DNA of 64,000 bases from Candidatus Sumerlaeota bacterium. GTDB taxonomy: Bacteria > Sumerlaeota > Sumerlaeia > SLMS01 > JAHLLQ01. The stretch lies in NCBI GenBank assembly GCA_030156535.1, contig JASGMJ010000001.1, forward strand, positions 62,001 through 126,000, written 5' to 3'. The position numbers and the translations under genes were made by a program. Under the pieces are notes generated by a model. The model was not told where the DNA came from, did not search any database, and worked only from the letters and a program-made list of their open reading frames with translations. Within the stretch, counting starts at the first letter, position 1; the number at the start of each line of letters is the position of its first letter. Positions 43,531 to 51,166 of this stretch are shown piece by piece.

Positions 43531-44025
43531 CTAGCCTCTGCGAAACGTGTCGAGCAGTACGGAGGCGGCGCGGCGCGCGCGGTCGATGATTTCGCGCAGG
43601 GGGCGTCCCGTGTTTCGTGCGATGCGCTGGCAGTCATCGAACTCGGGCTTGATGCGGATTGGCTCGCCTTCCCAGAGCGCGGCCTTCGCGCGGATCGCTT
43701 CGCCGAGCACCTCCACGCGCTCCTCGCGCCGTGCCAAGGCCGTTCGGCGCACTTCCAGGCGTTTGACGCCGAGCGTGGCCGTCTCCCGCAGCAGCAACGC
43801 CTCGAACCGTGGAGCGTCCTCGGGCCGGCAGAGAATCTCGACTCTCATTCCCGGCCGCTGCTTCTTCATCTGCACGGCAATGGCCACGGCATCGAGAGCT
43901 CCTTCTTCCAAGGCGCGTTCGAGCACCGCCCCGATTACCTCCGGGGTCTCGTCATCCACGTCCGCCTGCACCAGGCAGAGACGTTCCACAAGGATGTCGC
44001 TTGGCAGTTTGTTTGAGTCCGTCAT
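43531..44025 (-). CDS. larC: Stand-alone LarC C-terminal domain (nickel-pincer cofactor maturation)
   Basis: Protein of 164 residues matching only the C-terminal part of LarC/DUF111: CLVQADVDDETPEVIGAVLERALEEGALDA, VQMKKQRPGMRVEILCRPED, ETATLGVKRLEVRR and IKPEFDDCQRIARNTGRPLREI. Full LarC is about 400 residues, and its N-terminal domain is missing here and from the neighbouring sequence. LarC inserts nickel, using CTP, into the lactate-racemase cofactor. In lactobacilli, larC1 and larC2 are joined by a programmed frameshift; here no larC1 is adjacent. It overlaps thiL by 4 bp and precedes uvrC by 12 bp. Confidence 0.85.
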   Translation of the reverse strand: MTDSNKLPSDILVERLCLVQADVDDETPEVIGAVLERALEEGALDAVAIAVQMKKQRPGMRVEILCRPEDAPRFEALLLRETATLGVKRLEVRRTALARREERVEVLGEAIRAKAALWEGEPIRIKPEFDDCQRIARNTGRPLREIIDRARRAASVLLDTFRRG

Positions 44026-45041
44026 GCGAAATGCTCGAATCCCTGCGGCGTTATGGCTCGTTGAGTTCCGTCACGGCTGCGAATGGTCAGGTTGTTTCCT
44101 TCCACAACACATCCAATGCGCGTAACGGGTGTTACGATGCCTCGTTGTACGAAGGCCGCACGAACGCGATCCTCGGGCGCCTCCGTCGCGAAGAGCAATT
44201 CGTAATCCTCGCCGCCGAACAGCGTCAGTTCGAGTCCGCTCTTGCCTGCCGCACAGGCAACTTCCCCGACGTCTTCGGACACTGGCAGCAGGGCCTCTTC
44301 CAGCACAATGCCCACGCCGCTCCTTTCGCACAGCCTTGCGGCATCGCGCCCGATGCCGTCGCTCACGTCGAGCATGGCCGCATCGGGAAAGTCCTCAATG
44401 ATCGCACGCCCCTCCGCCAGACGGGCCTTTGGCCTCGCGTGCGCACGAATCAGGTCCTCGCGCCCCACGCGCAACGCGGCGGGCAACCCGTCCAGCAGCA
44501 GGAACCCCGCTCCCGCGCGTCCTGGATGGCCCGTGACGTAGAGCGAACTGCCTGGGCGGGCACGGCTGCGTGCAGCAATGGGCAGGCCCGCCGGCAGCGC
44601 CCCCACCAGCGTCAGCGACAGGGTCCACTGCGGTGCGCGCACGGTGTCGCCGCCGATCAGGCGCGCACCGGCCTCGGCCAACTCTCGTTCCAACCCGTCA
44701 TAAAATTCACGGATGCGTGATTCGCTCGTTCCGCCCGGTGCTCCGAAGGAGACCAGGGCATACAGCGGCGTCGCTCCCTTGCTGGCCAGATCGCTCAGAT
44801 TCGAGGCGGCGAGCTTGCGCCCGACCCACTCCGCCCCGGGCGACGCCTCCCAGAAGCGGAAGTGCGTTCCCTCCACCATGGCGTCGATCGTCCAGACGAG
44901 ACGCTCTCCGGACGCTGGGGCCCCGGTGATGGCCACGTCGTCTCCCGTGCCGAGTGGCAGGGCAGCCGTGTGACGACGCAGCACCGGCCCCAAAAGGGCC
45001 AGCATCCCGTCTTCGCCCATCTGTTTCAGCGTTCGGTCCAT
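44022..45041 (-). CDS. thiL: Thiamine-monophosphate kinase
   Basis: Protein of 339 residues from the ATG at 45041. The longer open frame upstream covers the ffs terminator and is rejected. The PurM-like ATP-grasping signature is present: PLGTGDDVAITG near 30, WTIDAMVEGTHFRF, NLSDLASKGATP and LIGGDTVRAP; the C-terminal half has MLDVSDGIG and LFGGEDYELLFA. It phosphorylates thiamine monophosphate to thiamine pyrophosphate. No thiamine riboswitch was found upstream and no other thi gene is nearby. The downstream larC fragment overlaps by 4 bp. Confidence 0.95.
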   Translation of the reverse strand: MDRTLKQMGEDGMLALLGPVLRRHTAALPLGTGDDVAITGAPASGERLVWTIDAMVEGTHFRFWEASPGAEWVGRKLAASNLSDLASKGATPLYALVSFGAPGGTSESRIREFYDGLERELAEAGARLIGGDTVRAPQWTLSLTLVGALPAGLPIAARSRARPGSSLYVTGHPGRAGAGFLLLDGLPAALRVGREDLIRAHARPKARLAEGRAIIEDFPDAAMLDVSDGIGRDAARLCERSGVGIVLEEALLPVSEDVGEVACAAGKSGLELTLFGGEDYELLFATEAPEDRVRAAFVQRGIVTPVTRIGCVVEGNNLTIRSRDGTQRAITPQGFEHFA

Positions 45042-45153
45042 GCCCCCAACCTTGCGCCCCAAGCCCGGCGAGTCAAAACCAACGAAGAAGGGAGCACGAA
45101 TTCGCGGGTAGAGCGAAGGTACTGAGAAAGGCTCTGAGGGGCGGAGGAGGGGG

Positions 45154-45186
45154 AAATAAAAAAGGGGAGCCATGCGTGATGGCTCC
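45154..45186 (-). terminator. Terminator of the SRP RNA gene
   Basis: Perfect 8-bp stem GGAGCCAT / ATGGCTCC with a 5-base loop (45166-45186), followed on the minus strand by CCTTTTTTATTT. It lies about 40 bp after the SRP RNA 3' end, before the thiL leader. Confidence 0.92.
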
Positions 45187-45223
45187 TGCGCTTCTCCCCT
45201 CTGTTGCCGGAACCGAACCGGTC

Positions 45224-45341
45224 GGCGGGGCGGACAACCGGACCGGCCGCGCACCCGGACAGAAAACTTATGGCTGCTTCCTTCCGGATCTGACCAGGTT
45301 CGCTGCTGTCCGTCGCACGGAGCCCGATTGCCCGCTCCGCC
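45224..45341 (-). ncRNA. ffs: Signal recognition particle RNA, small (4.5S) bacterial type
   Basis: The conserved apical core on the minus strand reads CTGGTCAG then ATCCGGAAGGAAGCAGCC (rc of 45269-45296), the Ffh-binding symmetric/asymmetric loops and GGAA tetraloop. The flanks pair well: the 5' end GGCGGAGCGGGCAATCGG forms an 18-bp helix with the 3' end CCGGTTGTCCGCCCCGCC, with one mismatch and two G-T pairs. The pairing can extend by about six more bases each side, so the ends may be 45347 and 45218. It guides Ffh for membrane protein targeting. It starts just downstream of rpmB and ends at its own terminator. Confidence 0.93.
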
Positions 45342-45350
45342 GGCCGGGAG

Positions 45351-45593
45351 TTAGCCGGCCAGTTCCTGCTCGTCCTTCATAATCTGAAGAAGCACCTTGC
45401 GCGGGGCAACCTTCTGCACGCCGCCGCTCTTCAGAACCTTGGTCGAGACGTACACGCGCCGACGCGTGCCATTCTCGTCCACAATCTTGACCTTCTGGAT
45501 GTTGGCGCCGAAGTCGCGCTTGTTGCGGTTATTCGCGTGGCTCACCGTGTTGCCGGTGCGCTTGCGCTTGCCTGTGATTTCACACTTTGCCAT
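45351..45593 (-). CDS. rpmB: 50S ribosomal protein L28
   Basis: Protein of 80 residues, normal for L28. It starts MAKCEITGKRKRTGNTVSHANNRNKR, the family signature, and has TRRRVYVSTKVLKSGGVQKV. Only one cysteine (Cys4) is kept, so this is the non-zinc form. It belongs to the large ribosomal subunit. It lies immediately upstream of the SRP RNA gene on the same strand, so the two may share a transcript. The spacing to the divergent FHA-PP2C gene is 221 bp. Confidence 0.97.
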   Translation of the reverse strand: MAKCEITGKRKRTGNTVSHANNRNKRDFGANIQKVKIVDENGTRRRVYVSTKVLKSGGVQKVAPRKVLLQIMKDEQELAG

Positions 45594-45814
45594 GGCTCTA
45601 TCACTCGGTTACGAAGGAATTCCCCCCCTCGCGGGAGGCTGGAAAGGGTCTTTGCATAGCCCCGGCACGTCAAACAGAAAATTCGGTTCCATCAGGTGAT
45701 GCATGCACCATTTCCCTGCCCGGCATTTTCCGGTAGCCGCCCCCCCATCTGCCAGTGCTCGAATGATTGTCCTCCCCGTGGCGGGGAGAATGATTCGCGA
45801 GGTGGAAAGCCGTA
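45594..45814. other. Divergent intergenic region with hairpins, 221 bp
   Basis: No gene seen. It contains the hairpin CTCCCC-GTGGC-GGGGAG (45772-45788), flanked by direct copies of AATGATT at about 45762 and 45789. On the minus side TTGACG lies near 45670 without a clear -10. It carries the promoters of rpmB and of the FHA-PP2C gene; GAGGTGG precedes the latter's ATG. Confidence 0.45.
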
Positions 45815-47593
45815 ATGCCGAAGCTGACGGTCGAATCGGGTGCGGACGCCGGCAAAGTCCACTACTTCACATCCTCCCGGGTAACCATCGGGCGGAGTGT
45901 GAACAACGACATCCAGATCGTCGACCGCCGAATGAGCCGCAATCACGCGGAAGTCTTCCGCCAGGGGGATTCCTTTTTCCTGCGCGATCTGGGCAGCAAG
46001 AACGGCACCCTGCACAACGGGACAATTGTCAACGGCACCGTGCAGCTCCGCAGTGGCGATCTCGTCCAGACGGGTGATTCCACGGCCATCTACGAGGACG
46101 ACACCACACATACCGACACGGGCGATACCACCGTCCTGGCTGACGGACTCAATGCCGAGGCGTTGCGCCGGGCAAAGGAAGGCACGGGGCAGCTCAAGCT
46201 CGTTGACGAGCGCCAGTGGGGTTCGACGCAGGGGCAGGTGCGTGCCGGCGTCATGGACTCTCAGAGCATCGCCGGGGCCCTCGCCCTCGACAAGGAGGGG
46301 CGCCGCTCTGTCAACGACCTCACCCGGCGCCTTGAAATCCTTTACAAAGTTACCGAGGCCATCCGGTCGGTCTTCGACATCGAAGAGCTCCTCGAACAAA
46401 TCATGGAGATCATCTTCGAGGTCATCAAGCCCGACCGCGCCTATCTCCTGCTGGTGGACACCGATTCCAGCGAGCTCGTCCCCGAAGTCATCAAGGTCCG
46501 CGGAGAGGATGATGCCTCGGAGGTCAAGGTTTCGCGCTCCATTGTTGACCGCTGCATCCAAGAGGGCGTGTCGCTGCTCGTTTCCGACGCGGCACAGGAC
46601 GACCGCTTCTCCACGAGTGAGTCCATCATCATCAACCGGATCCGGACGGCGATGGTCGCGCCCGTCCTCTACAAGAGCGAGAAGCTCGGCGTCGTCTACG
46701 TTGATACGAACACTCGGATGGTTCCCTTCGCCCAGGAAGACCTGGAACTGCTGACCGGGATCACCAATCAGGCCGCCATGGCGATCACCAATGCCCGCCT
46801 GCACTCGCAGTTGGTCGAGCAGCACAAGCTGGCCCGCGAAATGGAAATCGCGCGCACCATCCAGATGAACCTGCTCCCCAAGGTTTACCCCGATCTGGAC
46901 GGCTACAGCCTTTCGGCGATGTCGCTGCCCGCCAAGCAGGTCGGCGGCGACTACTACGACTTCCTGACACTTCCCGACGGGCGCATCGCGCTGGCCGTTG
47001 CCGACGTCTCAGGCAAGGGTGTTCCCGCGGCCATTCTGACGGCCACGACCCGCAGCTACCTCCAGTCCGAAACCCAGTACCCGGGGGCCACCCTCGTCCA
47101 GACCGTCAAGCGCATCAACCGCATGGTCCACCGCGACGTGACGAACGACATGTACGTCACGATGGTCCTGATGTACATGGATGCGCGCACGAGCTCCTTT
47201 GAGTACGTCAATGCGGGGCACTCGCACCCGGCCGTTCTGCGCGCCGATGGCACGCTGGAGTTCCTCGATTCCGGCGGCCTTTTTCTGGGAATCATGGCGG
47301 ACAATGAGTACGAGGCAGGCACCCTGCAGCTGGACCCGGGAGACATCCTCCTGCTCTCCACCGATGGCGTCAGCGACATCCAGAACGCGGCGGGCGAGCA
47401 GTTCGGTTCCGAGCGCCTCTACGCCCTGTTGCGCAAGAACCAGCGCCTTGATGCCGAGGGAATCCGCAATGCCATCTACAAGGAATGCATGGAGCATCGC
47501 GGGGATGCCGACCAGTTCGACGACTTCACCCTCATCATTCTCAAGCGCCAGCTTCGGGTCGATTCTTCGTTCGAGGAAATGGATTTTGATTGA
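45815..47593 (+). CDS. FHA-GAF-PP2C (SpoIIE-type) signalling phosphatase
   Basis: Cytoplasmic protein of 592 residues with three modules. FHA (about 1-90) has the phosphothreonine-binding GRSVNNDIQIVDRRMSRNHAEV and LGSKNGTLHNG. GAF (about 165-315) is a small-molecule/dimer domain. PP2C/SpoIIE-like phosphatase (about 345-580) has the metal-binding motifs LPAKQVGGDYYDF, VADVSGKGVPAA and, at the end, DQFDDFTLIIL. Such proteins dephosphorylate Ser/Thr sites on partner-switch or FHA targets. No kinase is next to it. A second FHA-only protein is encoded 1.3 kb downstream. Confidence 0.96.
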   Translation: MPKLTVESGADAGKVHYFTSSRVTIGRSVNNDIQIVDRRMSRNHAEVFRQGDSFFLRDLGSKNGTLHNGTIVNGTVQLRSGDLVQTGDSTAIYEDDTTHTDTGDTTVLADGLNAEALRRAKEGTGQLKLVDERQWGSTQGQVRAGVMDSQSIAGALALDKEGRRSVNDLTRRLEILYKVTEAIRSVFDIEELLEQIMEIIFEVIKPDRAYLLLVDTDSSELVPEVIKVRGEDDASEVKVSRSIVDRCIQEGVSLLVSDAAQDDRFSTSESIIINRIRTAMVAPVLYKSEKLGVVYVDTNTRMVPFAQEDLELLTGITNQAAMAITNARLHSQLVEQHKLAREMEIARTIQMNLLPKVYPDLDGYSLSAMSLPAKQVGGDYYDFLTLPDGRIALAVADVSGKGVPAAILTATTRSYLQSETQYPGATLVQTVKRINRMVHRDVTNDMYVTMVLMYMDARTSSFEYVNAGHSHPAVLRADGTLEFLDSGGLFLGIMADNEYEAGTLQLDPGDILLLSTDGVSDIQNAAGEQFGSERLYALLRKNQRLDAEGIRNAIYKECMEHRGDADQFDDFTLIILKRQLRVDSSFEEMDFD

Positions 47594-48167
47594 ACAATTG
47601 CGGCCTCAGCCATAGGCAGTTGGTTGTTTTCGATCAGCCCCTGAAACATTCAGGCACAGTTTGACCAAGTTACGCACCAACGCATCATTCCCAACCTTGC
47701 CAACAAACTTTCACTCCCCAAGTGTAACCCTCCAGAAATCAGGAGAAAATGCGAAACGATAAAGTAAAATGCCGAGTCTTGGGCACATGGCCTGCAATCT
47801 GCAAAAGGCAGTTGCTACTCAGAATGTTGGGGGTAAGAACAATGGCACCAAGACCACGTTTCGCCGACTCAACACCACTGCCGCTGGACCTCAACAAGCT
47901 GCCCGCTCACCTGCGCCCGATGCGAAGGGAGGGTTCTTCCATGCCGGGTGACAACGTACGCATCACATCCGAACCGAATGACCGTGGGGCTTATACAACC
48001 GCGTGGGGTGATTACATCGCACAATACGAAGGCAAGGAGCTCTAACGATTCCCTACACGGGCAACTTGAGATCCAGCATCGTCCCGGTCCCGGAGTGCCC
48101 TCCCGGGGCCGAATTTCGTTTTACCCGCCCGTCTTTTCCAAGGAGAAAGACTTCAGTCTGACGCTTT
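47594..48167. other. Intergenic region of 574 bp with a possible small gene
   Basis: Less GC-rich than the flanks, with A/T-rich patches around 47640-47760. It holds one possible small ORF (47842-48045, annotated separately). No ncRNA, repeat or strong terminator was recognised. Confidence 0.45.
47842..48045 (+). CDS. Possible small protein
   Basis: A 67-residue frame (MAPRPRFADSTPLPLDLNK...) with GGGGGTAAGAAC just upstream of the ATG. It has a Pro/Arg-rich start and a C-terminus GDYIAQYEGKEL. The same frame is open back to 47749. It has no recognised family, and its composition is only mildly protein-like, so it could be chance. Confidence 0.35.
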   Translation: MAPRPRFADSTPLPLDLNKLPAHLRPMRREGSSMPGDNVRITSEPNDRGAYTTAWGDYIAQYEGKEL

Positions 48168-48893
48168 ATGCCTGCCTTCATGTCTTCCCGGCCCACTCTT
48201 CTTGTCCTCGCTTTCCTGCTCGCCCCACTGCTTCACGCGGAGGGAGGGGATCGTGAAACGAGTCCCACTCTGACGCTTGACGCGCTGTTGCGTCCCGCGG
48301 ATGCCGGGCGCTCTCCGGTGCTTGCCGACTGGACGGGGGGCTATGATCCCGAAGGGCCACCTTTTGCGCTCCCCGCGCGCGAGCTTTTCGCCGCTCCGCC
48401 CTCCCAGGAGCCTGCTTCGTCAACGGCGAGTCTGCTCCCCGATGATCTCGAGCTCCCCGATCTCCCGCCTCGCGGATTCTCGGACTCCGACATCGAGCGG
48501 AAAGCCACCCGGCCCCTCCTTGAAGAAAAGGGGCGCGACACCACCGTTCCGCGGGACAAGGCCCGGGTCGAAATCGTGCATGGTGGAGAGGAAATGTTCT
48601 TCACCTGGAAGTTGGAGAGAGCCGGGGAAGCGGATGCGGAGCTGGTGCTTCTGCTCGCTCCCGGAGCGAGCGATCAGTTTCTCGTTCCGGCGGGGGAGTA
48701 CGCGGCGCGGCGCGTGGCCCTGCTCGACCCGGAGAACGGAATCGAGCGCATTGACCAGTACCCCGCCCAGACTCTGCAGGGGGGCTGGCGCTACGAAGTC
48801 ATCGTGACGCCCGATGGAGAGCGCGTGATTCGCGAGCAGGAGCGCTGGAAGCTGAGGCGCACGCCCATCCGCCAGCGCATCGATCTGAGGTGA
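48168..48893 (+). CDS. Secreted protein of unknown function
   Basis: Protein of 241 residues with an N-terminal hydrophobic segment (FMSSRPTLLVLAFLLAPLLHAE), probably a signal peptide. An ATG at 48180 is an equally plausible start. The middle (about 40-110) is Pro/Leu/Asp-rich and disordered-looking. The C-terminal half (about 120-230) is beta-rich (KARVEIVHGGEEMFFTWKLE, FLVPAGEYAARRVALLDPE) and may be a small Ig-like or PilZ-like domain. No family was recognised. Its stop abuts the stop of the convergent FHA gene (TGATCA). Confidence 0.65.
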   Translation: MPAFMSSRPTLLVLAFLLAPLLHAEGGDRETSPTLTLDALLRPADAGRSPVLADWTGGYDPEGPPFALPARELFAAPPSQEPASSTASLLPDDLELPDLPPRGFSDSDIERKATRPLLEEKGRDTTVPRDKARVEIVHGGEEMFFTWKLERAGEADAELVLLLAPGASDQFLVPAGEYAARRVALLDPENGIERIDQYPAQTLQGGWRYEVIVTPDGERVIREQERWKLRRTPIRQRIDLR

Positions 48894-49322
48894 TCAGATC
48901 GGGGGGGCGTTGGGCGAGACGGCGATGCTGGTCTCGACGATGTCCATCACGGGTGGGTTGTCGGGCTGGACGAATCCGAAATAGAACAGCGGGACGTACC
49001 CGATCCGCAGGATGTCGCCGGGCTTGAGGTTGTGCTGGCCGGTGATTGCGGTGCCATTGACGGTGGTGCCGTTCTGGCTGCCCATGTCCTCGACGATGAC
49101 GCCGCGATTGGTGACGGAAATCTTGGCGTGGCGGCGCGAGACGCTGCCGTGATTGAGGGCAAGATGGTTGTCGGGCAAACGGCCAATGAGCAGGTTGCTG
49201 ACGCGAAAGGCGAACAGCTTTGGTCCCAAGTCCGTTGAAAGCGCGAACAGGAACGTGCGCACGGCCTGAGCGGGAACAGGCGGTGCGGTCGCTCCGGCAG
49301 TTTCCCCCAGATTTCCCTGCAT
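48894..49322 (-). CDS. Stand-alone FHA domain protein
   Basis: Protein of 142 residues. The FHA core is at about 35-120: FRVSNLLIGRLPDNHLALNH, SVSRRHAKISVTNRGVIVEDMGSQNGTTVNG. These motifs bind phosphothreonine. A Pro-rich N-terminus (about 1-25) and a C-terminal tail follow. A lone FHA protein usually docks onto a Ser/Thr kinase/phosphatase partner. The likely partner is the FHA-PP2C encoded 1.3 kb away. Confidence 0.93.
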   Translation of the reverse strand: MQGNLGETAGATAPPVPAQAVRTFLFALSTDLGPKLFAFRVSNLLIGRLPDNHLALNHGSVSRRHAKISVTNRGVIVEDMGSQNGTTVNGTAITGQHNLKPGDILRIGYVPLFYFGFVQPDNPPVMDIVETSIAVSPNAPPI

Positions 49323-49404
49323 GATTGACCCCTGAAGTCCTGGCTCGTGTGGCTCGCCTCATTGCAGGCCCACGGTGCTAGCCTTCCGGACTGCCCCGTG
49401 AGCG

Positions 49405-50100
49405 TCAAGAGGGTGTTTGGGTTCCATGCGGCGCGTTTGCCTGCTGGCGCTCCGCCAGTTTCGCCAGACTGGCCTTCCAGCGCGGCGACAGCGGTGCCAG
49501 TTCCAGCAGGCGGGCCACCTGCTCCGCGTCGGCGATTTCCTGGTACATGGCCTTGTTCAGGCGCTCGATTGTCCACTCGGCGGGGCCATGCTCGATGAAT
49601 TCGAGTTCGTCCCCCGGCGCAACGTCGCCCGCCGTGAGCACCCGCAAATAGAATCCGGTGAGTGGCTGGGCCACGAGCCACTTCAGCATTCCGGGCACTC
49701 CCAGAAAGCGGGGCACGTTCGAGCACGGTTCCCTCGGCTGCGTCACGTGCATCACGGCGCCGCCCGGAGAACGCAGCACATCGCCCACCCGGATGTCCGC
49801 ATCCGTGACGCCTTCAAGCGACAGGTTCTCGCCCATGGCTGGCCGTGGCAGTTGCCTGCCGGCGAACTCCTCCATCGCGGGATAGTGGGCCAGGCAGAAC
49901 GCATTCACGCGCATGTACTCGCCGTGGTGCATCCTTCCCGCGCAGGCATCGCCCACAAACCCCTCGGGCTCAAGGCGCACGGGATGATCCACGGGGCGGC
50001 GTCCGGCGATGGAGCTCGTGAAGGAACTTCCGTCCGCGCACAAAACAGGCACGGGTTTGCCGATGTTGAGAAGGGCCACTTTGCAGGTGCGGGGCAGCAT
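49405..50100 (-). CDS. MOSC-domain protein (YiiM-like)
   Basis: Protein of 231 residues. The MOSC domain (about 20-165) contains EGFVGDACAGRMHHGEYMRVNAFCLAHYP, AMGENLSLEGV and the MOSC Cys in VTQPREPCSNVPRF. The C-terminal 60 residues form the three-helix domain seen in YiiM (WTIERLNKAMYQEIADAEQVARLLELAPLSPRWKASL). YiiM-type proteins carry molybdenum cofactor and reduce N-hydroxylated compounds. It is the only other Moco-linked gene besides moaB in this window. It diverges from the Cys-cluster gene at 50254. Confidence 0.9.
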   Translation of the reverse strand: MLPRTCKVALLNIGKPVPVLCADGSSFTSSIAGRRPVDHPVRLEPEGFVGDACAGRMHHGEYMRVNAFCLAHYPAMEEFAGRQLPRPAMGENLSLEGVTDADIRVGDVLRSPGGAVMHVTQPREPCSNVPRFLGVPGMLKWLVAQPLTGFYLRVLTAGDVAPGDELEFIEHGPAEWTIERLNKAMYQEIADAEQVARLLELAPLSPRWKASLAKLAERQQANAPHGTQTPS

Positions 50101-50253
50101 GAGAGGGCTCCAGATGGATTCGGACGCTGCCGTACTGGTTCGCCTGCAGGCAAGCAGGAACGGCGGGCACTACGCTCACTTTTCACTCGCGTCGCAGGTC
50201 GTTTCCGCCAAGGCTTGGCCCTTCCAATTCCCCCTCCTCTGCAGGATTGTTTC

Positions 50254-51030
50254 ATGCCGTTGAAGCCTTCTCAACTCCTCGATCCCATTCCCGAGTCCCG
50301 CAAGTATTTCCGCAAGCGTCTCTCGAAGGCCCCCATCGACTTCGAGAGTTTCGGCACGCTGCTCAAGCCCTGCACGATGGGCGAGTGTTGCGGCATGTGC
50401 TGCTACGATGGCGTTTGCCTCGATGAAGACGAGGAGCATTACGTCGGCGCCGTGGTCGATGCGCATCCGCTCCATTTCAAGGAACTCGGAATCACCCGCG
50501 AGAACGCCTTTGAGGATGCCATCTTCATCGACACCGAAACCCGCAAGACACGCACGAAGAAGTTCAAGTACCCGGAACACGTGAACTTCCCCAAGCACTT
50601 CGACAAGACCTCGTGTGTCTTCCGCTACGACGATGGACGTTGCAGCCTCCAGGCCCTGGCCATGGAGCACGGTGAGCACCCGTGGGCCTACAAGCCGGTG
50701 AGTTGCTGGCTGCACCCGATCTCGCTCGAGCGTCACGACAAGACGGTGCTCTGGCTTCCGACGATGGGGAAGGACCACCTGACCGACGACGATTTTCCGG
50801 GCTACGCGCCGTACACGCGGTGTGGCTGCGCCTTCCCCGACGGCCAGCCCGCCTACGAAGTTCTCTCATGGGAACTGGAGACTCTCGGTGCCGTCGTGGG
50901 ACGCGACTTCCTCGGCGAGATTCGCGCCTACTTCGCGTCGCGCCCGGCCGCTTCTCCCGATCAGGAAGAAGCCAAGAAGCCCAGGAAAAACAAGAAAGAC
51001 AAGAAAGAGAAGAAGGGGAAACGCTCCTAA
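50254..51030 (+). CDS. YkgJ/DUF3109-like Cys-cluster protein
   Basis: Protein of 258 residues from the ATG at 50254. The cluster CTMGECCGMCCYDGVC (about 40-55) is followed by TSCVFRYDDGRC, PVSCWLHPISL and RCGCAFPDG. Cysteine spacing of this kind occurs in UPF0153/DUF3109 proteins thought to bind zinc or an iron-sulfur cluster. The last 25 residues are a Lys-rich tail (KKPRKNKKDKKEKK), probably disordered and nucleic-acid- or membrane-binding. The longer open frame upstream covers the MOSC gene in antisense and is rejected. Confidence 0.8.
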   Translation: MPLKPSQLLDPIPESRKYFRKRLSKAPIDFESFGTLLKPCTMGECCGMCCYDGVCLDEDEEHYVGAVVDAHPLHFKELGITRENAFEDAIFIDTETRKTRTKKFKYPEHVNFPKHFDKTSCVFRYDDGRCSLQALAMEHGEHPWAYKPVSCWLHPISLERHDKTVLWLPTMGKDHLTDDDFPGYAPYTRCGCAFPDGQPAYEVLSWELETLGAVVGRDFLGEIRAYFASRPAASPDQEEAKKPRKNKKDKKEKKGKRS

Positions 51031-51166
51031 GAGGCCTCCCCTCGCCCCTCTTCAGGCTCTCCGCCTGCAAGGGGGGGCAAAGCAGGCGCGTCCGGCCGTG
51101 CAACTCCCCCCATGGACATGAACGGCCAAGCTCATCCCGAAGACGAGGAAGAGCAGGAGGCGTCGA

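Noticed and set aside
45121..45140. CTGAGA motif near thiL, considered as a TPP riboswitch
   Set aside because: It is on the wrong strand and lacks the other TPP-riboswitch elements.
47749..47841. Upstream extension of the small ORF at 47842
   Set aside because: No RBS before the ATG at 47749 and the added residues show no conserved pattern; the later start has a better RBS.
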